Assembly: GCA_018710805.1 (NCBI GenBank)
Contig: DVJG01000086.1
Location: 1-6,335, forward strand
Length of the DNA stretch: 6,335 nt
From: Candidatus Faecousia faecipullorum
GTDB lineage: Bacteria > Bacillota > Clostridia > Oscillospirales > Oscillospiraceae
Direction of reading: 5' to 3'
Shown here: piece after piece, positions 1-5,126 of the stretch
How positions within the stretch are numbered: the stretch's first letter is position 1
Layout: each line of letters starts with the position of its first letter
Program-made: the position numbers and the translations under genes
Notes under the pieces: model-generated
What the model was told of the DNA's origin: nothing
The model's input: the letters and a program-made list of their open reading frames with translations, nothing else
The model's database searches: none

Positions 1-26
1 TGAGTACCGAATAAGAGCCGCACGGT

Positions 27-83
27 GAGCCACTTCAACGGCAGCCGCGCAGATCCTAGTATGGGCCGAGCCATCAACGGCAG
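27..83 (+). repeat. Imperfect direct repeat in the fhs leader
   Basis: Two copies of GAGCCA-(CT)-TCAACGGCAG lie at 27-44 and 68-83, with start points 41 bases apart; they differ only by a 2-base insertion in the first copy. Each copy can fold into a short GCC/GGC hairpin with a loop containing UCAAC. They sit just upstream of the fhs ribosome binding site, in a stretch with no convincing coding frame. They could be part of a structured leader RNA or a protein-binding repeat. I do not recognise the motif as a known riboswitch, and the leader may begin before the window. Confidence 0.5.
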
Positions 84-98
84 GCACCAAATTATTAC

Positions 99-104
99 AA
101 GGAG
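99..104 (+). promoter_or_regulatory. Ribosome binding site of fhs
   Basis: AAGGAG lies 9 bases before the ATG at 114, which fixes this as the start of the formate-THF ligase. No sigma-A promoter for the gene is evident between base 1 and this site, so transcription probably starts upstream of the window. Confidence 0.8.
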
Positions 105-113
105 TGTATTAAC

Positions 114-1790
114 ATGGGCTACAAAACTGACATCGAGATCGCACAGGAAACCGAGATGCTGAACATCCGCGAGATCGCCAAGACTGCGGGTGTTGACGAG
201 AAGTACTTAGAGCAGTACGGCAACTACAAGGCAAAGGTCGATTACAATATCCTCAAGGACAAGGCTGACGTTCCCAACGGCAAGCTGGTCCTGGTCACCG
301 CTATCAACCCCACCCCCGCTGGCGAAGGCAAGACCACTACCACCGTCGGTCTGGCTGACGGCATGCGTAAGCTGGGCAAGAACGTTTTGGTTGCTCTGCG
401 TGAGCCTTCCCTCGGACCTGTGTTCGGTGTTAAGGGCGGCGCAGCCGGCGGCGGCTATGCACAGGTCGTCCCCATGGAGGACATCAACCTCCACTTCACC
501 GGCGACTTCCACGCCATCGGCGCTGCCAACAACCTGCTGGCCGCTATGCTGGATAACCACATCTACCAGGGCAACGCTCTGGGCATCGACCCCCGTCAGA
601 TCACCTGGCGCCGCTGCGTCGATATGAACGACCGTCAGCTCCGCTTCGTCGTTGACGGCCTGGGCGGCAAGGCCAACGGTACCCCCCGTGAGGACGGCTA
701 CGACATCACCGTGGCTTCCGAAATCATGGCTGTTCTGTGCCTGGCTTCCGATATTACTGACCTCAAGAACCGTCTGGCTCGCCTGGTGGTTGGCTACACC
801 TACGCCGGCAAGCCTGTCACCGCCGGCGACCTGAACGCTCAGGGCGCTATGGCTGCTCTGCTGAAGGATGCTCTGAAGCCCAACCTGGTTCAGACCCTGG
901 AGCACACCCCCGCATTCGTCCATGGCGGACCTTTCGCCAACATCGCTCATGGCTGCAACTCCGTCACCGCTACCAAGGTTGCCCTGAAGCTGTCTGACTA
1001 CACCATTACCGAGGCCGGCTTCGGCGCTGACCTGGGTGCTGAGAAGTTCCTGGACATCAAGTGCCGCGTGGCTGGCCTGAAGCCCAGCTGTGTGGTCCTG
1101 GTTGCTACCGCCCGCGCTCTGAAGTACAACGGCGGCGTGCCCAAGGCCGACACCGGCAAGGAGAACCTGGAAGCTCTGGAAAAGGGCCTGCCCAACCTGC
1201 TGCAGCACGTTGAGAACATCACCAAGGTCTACAAGCTGCCCTGCGTGGTTGCCATCAACCGCTTCCCCACAGACACCGAGGCCGAGCTGAAGCTCATCGA
1301 AGCCAAGTGCAAAGAACTGGGCGTCAACGTTGCTCTGTCCGAAGTTTGGGGCAAGGGCGGCGAAGGCGGCATCGAGCTGGCCAAGGAAGTCATCCGTCTG
1401 TGCGATGAGCCCAACGACTTCACCTTCTCCTACGAGCTGGACAAGCCCATCAAGGAGAAGATCGAGGACATCGTCAAGAAGATCTACCATGGCGACGGCG
1501 TGAACTTCACCGCCAATGCCGAGAAGCAGATCAAGACCTTGACCGAGCTGGGCTACGACAAGATGCCCATCTGCATGGCCAAGACCCAGTACTCCTTCTC
1601 CGACGACCAGACCAAGCTGGGCGCACCTCGCGGCTTCACCGTCACCGTGCGCAACGTCAAGGTCTCCGCTGGCGCCGGCTTCCTGGTTGCCCTGACCGGC
1701 GAGATCATGACCATGCCCGGTCTGCCCAAGGTCCCCGCTGCCGAGCGTATTGACGTGGACGACACCGGCAAGATCTCCGGCCTGTTCTAA
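114..1790 (+). CDS. fhs: Formate--tetrahydrofolate ligase
   Basis: Cytoplasmic enzyme that joins formate to tetrahydrofolate at the cost of ATP, giving 10-formyl-THF for purines, formyl-Met or, run in series with FchA and FolD, for methylene-THF. At 558 residues it has the full family length. Visible marks are the phosphate-binding loop TPAGEGKTT at residues 67-75 and the family signature KGGAAGGGYAQV at 107-118, followed by PMEDINLHFTGD. The start is supported by AAGGAG 9 bases upstream. Codon use is strongly biased to C-ending and CTG codons, as expected for a highly expressed gene. It is followed by a 13-bp hairpin and then by fchA and folD on the same strand, the usual one-carbon grouping in acetogenic and purine-fermenting Clostridia. 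Nothing appears truncated or missing. Confidence 0.98.
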   Translation: MGYKTDIEIAQETEMLNIREIAKTAGVDEKYLEQYGNYKAKVDYNILKDKADVPNGKLVLVTAINPTPAGEGKTTTTVGLADGMRKLGKNVLVALREPSLGPVFGVKGGAAGGGYAQVVPMEDINLHFTGDFHAIGAANNLLAAMLDNHIYQGNALGIDPRQITWRRCVDMNDRQLRFVVDGLGGKANGTPREDGYDITVASEIMAVLCLASDITDLKNRLARLVVGYTYAGKPVTAGDLNAQGAMAALLKDALKPNLVQTLEHTPAFVHGGPFANIAHGCNSVTATKVALKLSDYTITEAGFGADLGAEKFLDIKCRVAGLKPSCVVLVATARALKYNGGVPKADTGKENLEALEKGLPNLLQHVENITKVYKLPCVVAINRFPTDTEAELKLIEAKCKELGVNVALSEVWGKGGEGGIELAKEVIRLCDEPNDFTFSYELDKPIKEKIEDIVKKIYHGDGVNFTANAEKQIKTLTELGYDKMPICMAKTQYSFSDDQTKLGAPRGFTVTVRNVKVSAGAGFLVALTGEIMTMPGLPKVPAAERIDVDDTGKISGLF

Positions 1791-1808
1791 TTGCTTATTT
1801 GCCCTACC

Positions 1809-1850
1809 GAAAGCACAGGCGTACCCCGCCTGTGCTTTCTGGGGTTTATT
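1809..1850 (+). terminator. Hairpin terminator or attenuator after fhs
   Basis: A perfect 13-bp stem (1809-1821 with 1827-1839, arms beginning GAAAGCACAGG) encloses a 5-base loop. It is followed by TGGGGTTTATTTC, an interrupted T-rich run rather than a clean U-tract. It starts 18 bases after the fhs stop codon. The imperfect tail suggests partial termination, which would give more fhs than fchA-folD transcript. It might also stabilise the 3' end of the fhs message. Confidence 0.75.
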
Positions 1851-1890
1851 TCAGAAATAAAATCTTTCCGTACAGAAAGGATAAATCGCT

Positions 1891-2511
1891 ATGGATATGA
1901 CAATGGAATCCTGTCGGACTTTTGTGGAAGTGCTGGCATCCAATGCCCCCGCTCCCGGCGGCGGCGGTGCTGCAGCCCTGGTGGGCGCCATCGGCACCGC
2001 TCTTGGCAACATGGTGGGCTCTCTCACCGTGGGCAAGAAGAAGTACGCCGATGTGGAGGCAGAAATTCTGGAGCTGAAGGCCAAGTGCGACGCTCTGCAG
2101 AAGGAACTGCTGGATCAGGTTGAGGCTGACGACAAAGGTTTCGTGCCTCTGGCAAAGGCTTACGGCATTCCCAAGGATGACCCCAACCGGGACAAGATTC
2201 TGGAAGAGGCCACCATCACCGCCTGCGCCGTCCCCATGCACATCATGGAGCTGTGCTGCCAGGCCATTGACTGCATCGCCGTTTTCGCTGCCAAGGGCAG
2301 CCGTCTGGCGGTTTCCGACGCGGGCTGCGGCGCAGTCTGCTGCAAGGCTGCCCTCCAGGCTGCATCCTTGAACGTGTTTATCAACACCAAGAGCCTGAAG
2401 AACCGGGACGTGGCGGAGGAGATGAACCGTAAAGTCAATGTGATGCTCAATAAGTATTGCCAGATTGCAGACGATATCTTCAATGAAGTCAAGGCGGGTT
2501 TCGGCCAGTAA
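1891..2511 (+). CDS. fchA: Formimino-THF cyclodeaminase / methenyl-THF cyclohydrolase family protein
   Basis: A 206-residue protein of the FTCD C-terminal domain family (cyclodeaminase fold, mostly helical, cytoplasmic). The family converts 5-formimino-THF to 5,10-methenyl-THF and ammonia; in acetogens such as Acetobacterium the homologue beside fhs and folD is assigned as methenyl-THF cyclohydrolase. Seen here are the glycine-rich motif APGGGGAAALVGAIGTAL at residues 21-38, GKKKY at 49-53, the acidic EADDKGF at 78-84 and SDAGCGA at 142-148. These match the family along its whole length. The start has GAAAGG 10 bases upstream; a second ATG two codons later is less well spaced. With no histidine-degradation genes nearby, and with a FolD that lacks cyclohydrolase residues next door, a cyclohydrolase role in the formyl-to-methylene path is the better inference. 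The biochemical activity is not proven by sequence. Confidence 0.93.
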   Translation: MDMTMESCRTFVEVLASNAPAPGGGGAAALVGAIGTALGNMVGSLTVGKKKYADVEAEILELKAKCDALQKELLDQVEADDKGFVPLAKAYGIPKDDPNRDKILEEATITACAVPMHIMELCCQAIDCIAVFAAKGSRLAVSDAGCGAVCCKAALQAASLNVFINTKSLKNRDVAEEMNRKVNVMLNKYCQIADDIFNEVKAGFGQ

Positions 2512-2546
2512 GAATCGCTGACCGCCTGCACTGAAACATACATATT

Positions 2547-2552
2547 AGGAGG
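2547..2552 (+). promoter_or_regulatory. Ribosome binding site of folD
   Basis: A full AGGAGG core is spaced 8 bases from the ATG at 2561. The 49-base gap after fchA has no terminator, so folD is likely co-transcribed with fchA. Confidence 0.85.
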
Positions 2553-2560
2553 AAATTCCA

Positions 2561-3439
2561 ATGGCCAAATTGCTGCTGGGCAAGGAAGTTACCGATGCCC
2601 TCAACGCCAATCTGCAAAGCCGTACCGCCGCCCTGCGGGAAAAGGGCGTTGTCCCCACCCTGGGCATTGTCCGGGTAGGCGCTGACCCTTCCGACCTGAG
2701 CTATGAAAAGGGCGCTACCAAGCGCGCTGAGCTGGTGGGCGTGGAAGTGAAGAAGTTTGAGCTGCCTGCCGATGCCACCAAGGAGCAGGTTCTCGCTGTC
2801 ATCGATCAGGTCAACGCCGACGACTCCATTCACGGCGTGCTGATGTTCCGTCCCCTGCCCAAGCACCTGAAGGCAGACCAGAACGAAATCTGCAACCGCC
2901 TGGACCCCAAGAAGGACGTGGACTGCATGACCCATATGTCCAACGCCGGTGTCTTTGAAGGCCTCAGCGACCTGGGCTACGCCCCCTGCACCCCCGCCGC
3001 CTGCATGGAAATCCTGGACTACTACGGCATTGACTGCAAGGGCAAGAACGCTGTGGTAATCGGCCGTTCCCTGGTGGTTGGCAAACCTGCCGGCATGATG
3101 CTCATGGGCAAGAACGCCACCGTCACCACCTGCCACACCAAGACCGTGAACACCGCCGAAATCTGCCGCAACGCGGATATTCTGGTGTCCGCAGCCGGTG
3201 TGCTGAACAGCCTGACCAAGGACTATGTCCGTCCCGGCCAGGTGGTCATTGACGTCTCCATCAACTGGGATGCAGAGAAGCCCAACGCCAAGGGCGGCAA
3301 GGGCGGCATTGCCGGCGACGCCAAGTTCGACGAGGTGGAGCCCATTGTGGCCGCCATCACCCCCGTCCCCGGCGGCGTGGGCAGCGTCACCACCTCCGTG
3401 CTCATGAAGCACGTGGTGGAAGCTGCGGAAAAGGTGTAA
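2561..3439 (+). CDS. folD: Methylene-THF dehydrogenase (FolD family) with altered cyclohydrolase site
   Basis: A 292-residue FolD-family enzyme. The family interconverts 5,10-methylene-THF and methenyl-THF with NAD(P) and usually also hydrolyses methenyl-THF to 10-formyl-THF. Conserved parts seen: VGADPSDLSY (residues 39-48), KDVD (118-121), PCTP (142-145), the nucleotide-binding GRSLVVGKP (168-176), NATVTTCHTKT (185-195) and the C-terminal TPVPGGVGSVTT (267-278). An ungapped comparison with the E. coli and human sequences, recalled from memory, shows the catalytic lysine (human K56, in Y-x3-K) as Ala52, and the glutamine of LVQLPL (human Q100) as Phe96 in LMFRPLP. Tyr48 and the KDVD aspartates remain. 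The dehydrogenase should therefore be intact while cyclohydrolase activity is doubtful. FchA, 49 bases upstream, could supply it. The gene ends at a strong bidirectional terminator. Confidence 0.95.
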   Translation: MAKLLLGKEVTDALNANLQSRTAALREKGVVPTLGIVRVGADPSDLSYEKGATKRAELVGVEVKKFELPADATKEQVLAVIDQVNADDSIHGVLMFRPLPKHLKADQNEICNRLDPKKDVDCMTHMSNAGVFEGLSDLGYAPCTPAACMEILDYYGIDCKGKNAVVIGRSLVVGKPAGMMLMGKNATVTTCHTKTVNTAEICRNADILVSAAGVLNSLTKDYVRPGQVVIDVSINWDAEKPNAKGGKGGIAGDAKFDEVEPIVAAITPVPGGVGSVTTSVLMKHVVEAAEKV

Positions 3440-3457
3440 AAGCCGTTGATTTTATAA

Positions 3458-3494
3458 AAACAAGGGGTCAGGTTCACCGCCTGACCCCTTGTTT
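3458..3494. terminator. Bidirectional intrinsic terminator between folD and the convergent gene
   Basis: A perfect 15-bp inverted repeat (3458-3472 with 3480-3494, left arm AAACAAGGGGTCAGG) has a 7-base loop TTCACCG. Read on the - strand, the stem is followed by a good U-tract (TTTTTATAAAA) ending the small - strand gene. On the + strand the right arm itself ends in TTGTTT, ending the folD transcript. It lies 18 bases after each stop codon, as expected for convergent genes. Confidence 0.92.
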
Positions 3495-3512
3495 GCATCC
3501 ATATGTCTCCGC

Positions 3513-3950
3513 TCACAGGCTCCCCAGAAGGGCCAGGAGGGTAGTGATGTTCTCATTTTCCCGGGAAGCCAGTACCTGATACGCCGCTCCGAAGTCCGGG
3601 GCAGCGGTGCGGGAAGTGTATTCTCTGGCGGCCTGCCGCGCCCGGCGGCAGCAATTGCGGAGACACTTCTCCGTGTTCCTTTCCCGGTTCCGGCAGGGCC
3701 GGGGCGGTTCCTGTCCGCCGCAGAGCCGCAGAATTCCCCGGAGGCACAGCACCGTCTCCCGCTGACGGCACAGCAGCTGGGCAGCCTTCTCCCGGGCCGG
3801 GCCCCGCAGTTCACAGGACAAAAAGCCGTAGTCTCCTGCCGCGTCCATAGCCGGACCCAGCAGAGTCAGAACGTCCTCCCCGACGGGCCCAGGTACAGCC
3901 AGGACCCGCCGCCAAACTTCCTCCTCGGTGTTCCAATCAAAATTGTCCAT
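3513..3950 (-). CDS. Small Cys/Arg-rich protein, possibly a degenerate ferritin-like four-helix protein
   Basis: A 145-residue cytoplasmic protein with no signal peptide or membrane segment. The start at 3950 is chosen because GGGAGG lies directly upstream (3954-3959); the same frame is open further up to 4073, but that would cross the lexA promoter and has no ribosome site. It reads as two helical pairs: residues about 8-78 (LLGPAMDAAGDYGFLSCELRG, then RQRETVLCLRGILRLCGG) and 92-145 (NTEKCLRNCCRRARQAAREY, then YQVLASRENENITTLLALLGSL). This spacing resembles rubrerythrin/ferritin-like proteins common in Clostridia, where the second halves read E-x2-H. Here the expected His positions are Val/Asn (RETV, ENEN), so a di-iron site looks lost. 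It has 8 cysteines (46, 61, 69, 77, 86, 96, 100, 101), many Arg residues, and is divergent from lexA. The function is unknown; the ferritin-like assignment is by eye only. Confidence 0.7.
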   Translation of the reverse strand: MDNFDWNTEEEVWRRVLAVPGPVGEDVLTLLGPAMDAAGDYGFLSCELRGPAREKAAQLLCRQRETVLCLRGILRLCGGQEPPRPCRNRERNTEKCLRNCCRRARQAAREYTSRTAAPDFGAAYQVLASRENENITTLLALLGSL

Positions 3951-3968
3951 GTTCCTCCCTCCCCTTCC

Positions 3969-3974
3969 AGTATA
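3969..3974 (-). promoter_or_regulatory. Possible -10 element for the small - strand gene
   Basis: TATACT read on the - strand lies 18 bases upstream of the start codon at 3950. No good -35 hexamer is present 16-18 bases further up, and the resulting leader would be very short, so this is tentative. Confidence 0.3.
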
Positions 3975-4026
3975 GTTTGAAGCCTGGGGAAAGGTGTTGG
4001 GCATATTGCCGATTTTCCCTTCGAGT

Positions 4027-4048
4027 GAAAAAAATGCTATCTTTTTTC
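4027..4048. repeat. A/T inverted repeat in the divergent lexA promoter region
   Basis: GAAAAAA at 4027-4033 and TTTTTTC at 4042-4048 form a 7-bp inverted repeat around an 8-base centre (ATGCTATC). It sits immediately upstream of the lexA -10 region and covers its expected -35 position. It could be an operator, a curved or UP-type element, or chance in an A/T-rich promoter. Confidence 0.35.
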
Positions 4049-4057
4049 GTTCATATG

Positions 4058-4066
4058 TGCTATTAT
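4058..4066 (+). promoter_or_regulatory. Probable extended -10 promoter of lexA
   Basis: TGC-TATTAT is a good extended -10 element (TGn plus five of six bases of TATAAT), 30 bases before the lexA start, placing the transcript start near 4073. The -35 region (around 4038-4044) is poor, which fits an extended -10 promoter. An imperfect LexA-like dyad, GTTCATATGTGC at 4049-4060, overlaps it but matches the GAAC-N4-GTTC consensus at only 9 of 12 bases when the central bases of GAACATATGTTC are counted. Confidence 0.5.
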
Positions 4067-4096
4067 AAAACAAAATCAGTATGAGGAGGAAGGAAC

Positions 4097-4672
4097 ATGC
4101 CCAGAACCAGTGACAAAGCAGAGCGCATTATGGATTATGTCAACCAATTCATCCAGGAAAACGGCTATTCCCCCTCGGTTCGGGAGATCGGCGCCGCTGT
4201 GGGTTTAAAGTCCACAGCCTCCGTCAGCTACCATCTCCAGGCCCTCCAGGAAAAGGGACTCATTCAGTCCCCGGGGGCAAAGGGCAGAAAGCGGGCCCTG
4301 ATGACAGGCGCCCGGTACGGTCAGATTCCCGTGGTGGGTGTGGTCACGGCAGGTTTGCCCATTCTCGCCGTGGAAAATCAGGAGGGTTCCTTTCCCTGGC
4401 ACGACCCCGGCTGCTTTGCCCTGCGGGTTCGGGGCGACAGCATGATAAATGCCGGCATCTTAAGCGGGGACATGGTGGTTGTGCGCCCGCAGCCCACCGC
4501 CGATGACGGCCAGATCGTGGTGGCCCGGATTGGCGACGAGGCCACGGTGAAGCGCCTCAGCCGCCGGAACGGACAAATTTGGCTGCTGCCGGAAAACGAA
4601 AACTACGCTCCCATAGACGGCTCCGAAGCCGAGATTGTGGGCATTGTGAAGGCAGTTATTCGGGAGTATTGA
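4097..4672 (+). CDS. lexA: LexA SOS repressor (self-cleaving, S24 family)
   Basis: Transcriptional repressor of DNA-damage genes. On contact with RecA-ssDNA it cuts itself between its DNA-binding and dimerisation domains. At 191 residues it is slightly shorter than typical LexA (about 200-210). Residues 1-65 form the winged helix-turn-helix (YSPSVREIGAAVGLKSTASVSYHLQAL, with a typical recognition helix). The cleavage bond Ala85-Gly86 lies in VVTAGLP. The catalytic dyad is Ser115 in RGDSM and Lys152 in EATVKRL. All are intact, so it should be an active repressor. The start is supported by AGGAGG at 4084-4089, 7 bases upstream. It stands alone, divergent from a small - strand gene and followed by a separately promoted transport operon. 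LexA usually represses its own gene; a clear GAAC-N4-GTTC operator is not visible here. Confidence 0.96.
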   Translation: MPRTSDKAERIMDYVNQFIQENGYSPSVREIGAAVGLKSTASVSYHLQALQEKGLIQSPGAKGRKRALMTGARYGQIPVVGVVTAGLPILAVENQEGSFPWHDPGCFALRVRGDSMINAGILSGDMVVVRPQPTADDGQIVVARIGDEATVKRLSRRNGQIWLLPENENYAPIDGSEAEIVGIVKAVIREY

Positions 4673-4702
4673 AAAACGTCCGTCCTCTGCGGAAAAAAGT
4701 TC

Positions 4703-4731
4703 TTGACAAACGGGCGCTTTTATAGTTTAAT
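4703..4731 (+). promoter_or_regulatory. Sigma-A promoter of the T-box/ABC transporter operon
   Basis: A consensus -35 TTGACA (4703-4708), a 17-base spacer and TTTAAT (4726-4731) as -10, giving a transcript start near 4738. This is the best promoter in the window. It lies 30 bases after the lexA stop codon, so the transporter operon is independent of lexA. No terminator was seen between lexA and this promoter. Confidence 0.88.
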
Positions 4732-4737
4732 AAGCAT

Positions 4738-5004
4738 AACATAAACCAATGACGCGGGAGTAAAGCTGCAAGGCGCATCCACAGAGAGTTCCGGGAGCTG
4801 AGAACGGAGCGACAGCGAGGCAGCAAATGGGCCGCTGAGGGCAGGGAGAAAGGCGTAGGCTTAGTATTACCTGACGCATTGCCAGCGTTACAGGGCGGAA
4901 AACGTGTTGGCGTTTTCATGAGGCGGTCGGATTTCCGGCAAACAAGGTGGTACCGCAGAAATGTTATTTCTGTCCTTGTTCCCCAGGGGGAACAAGGACA
5001 TTTT
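4738..5004 (+). ncRNA. T-box riboswitch (tRNA-sensing leader) of an amino-acid ABC transporter
   Basis: Complete T-box leader. Stem I base: CAATG (4747-4751) with CATTG (4877-4881), a kink-turn-like ACG/ACG internal loop, then CGGG (4755-4758) with CCTG (4870-4873). The specifier loop has AGTA (4759-4762) opposite a strand ending ATT-A (4866-4869). The AGAGAG box is at 4783-4788 and the distal hairpin TTCCG/CGGAG (4789-4793, 4805-4809) carries the conserved GCTGAGAAC. A stem III-like hairpin is GAAAACG/CGTTTTC (4898-4904, 4911-4917). Antiterminator: AACAAGG (4941-4947) with CCTTGTT (4974-4980), enclosing the 7-base bulge TGGTACC (4948-4954). Uncharged tRNA should stabilise it and switch on the transporter. 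The bulge UGGU pairs with an ACCA tRNA end, so discriminator A73. The specifier is best read as AUU (Ile); UAC (Tyr, 4868-4870) is the alternative. Confidence 0.93.
4971..5004 (+). terminator. T-box intrinsic terminator
   Basis: A perfect 14-bp stem, TGTCCTTGTTCCCC (4971-4984) with 4987-5000, has a minimal AG loop (effectively a 4-base loop if the top pair opens) and is followed by TTTTGCATTTT. Its left arm includes bases 4974-4980, which are needed for the antiterminator, so the two folds exclude each other as in canonical T-box leaders. Without uncharged tRNA this should stop transcription before the transporter genes. Confidence 0.93.
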
Positions 5005-5020
5005 GCATTTTAAGACGAAA

Positions 5021-5126
5021 GGAGAAATATCTTATGAATACTCCCGGCAGGCGATGGCGACTCTGGTCCGATTCCAGAACATCAAAAAATCCATCTTTTC
5101 AAATCAACAAAAAGGAGTTTATTTCT
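5021..5126 (+). other. In-frame upstream start with its own ribosome binding site
   Basis: GGAG at 5021-5024 is 9 bases from an ATG at 5034. This start is in frame with the lipoprotein gene, with no stop between, and would add 31 residues (MNTPGRRWRLWSDSR and onward) before the normal signal peptide. The extension is Arg/Ser-rich and contains Trp-Arg-Leu-Trp at residues 8-11. Either translation starts at both sites, or this is a leader that influences initiation at 5127, or it is a relic. The lipoprotein signal argues that 5127 is the functional start of the exported protein. Confidence 0.45.

Noticed and set aside
1..98. ZTP (pfl) or THF riboswitch before fhs
   Set aside because: The expected conserved cores (for ZTP, a 3' CCGCCUGGGC-like segment) are absent from these bases, so no known class is claimed.
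207..1490. Long open frame on the - strand (427 codons) opposite fhs
   Set aside because: It is the complement of a highly codon-biased gene; the translation is a low-complexity Val/Gly/Leu/Ala string with no family resemblance and no ribosome binding site.
2489..3412. Open frame on the - strand opposite folD
   Set aside because: It is antisense to a clearly conserved gene; the His/Gly/Ala-rich translation is typical of a reversed GC-rich coding frame.
4049..4060. GTTCATATGTGC as a LexA operator
   Set aside because: The central bases match, but the half-sites do not form GAAC...GTTC; it is kept only as a weak candidate, not annotated as an SOS box.
4656..4919. 87-codon open frame on the - strand between lexA and the lipoprotein
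   Set aside because: It lies across the promoter and T-box stem I, whose RNA structure explains the sequence; there is no ribosome site and no conserved protein feature.
4947..5126. Lipoprotein start at 4947, inside the T-box bulge
   Set aside because: The frame is open, but it would begin within the antiterminator and read through the terminator hairpin; the signal peptide and ribosome site mark 5127.
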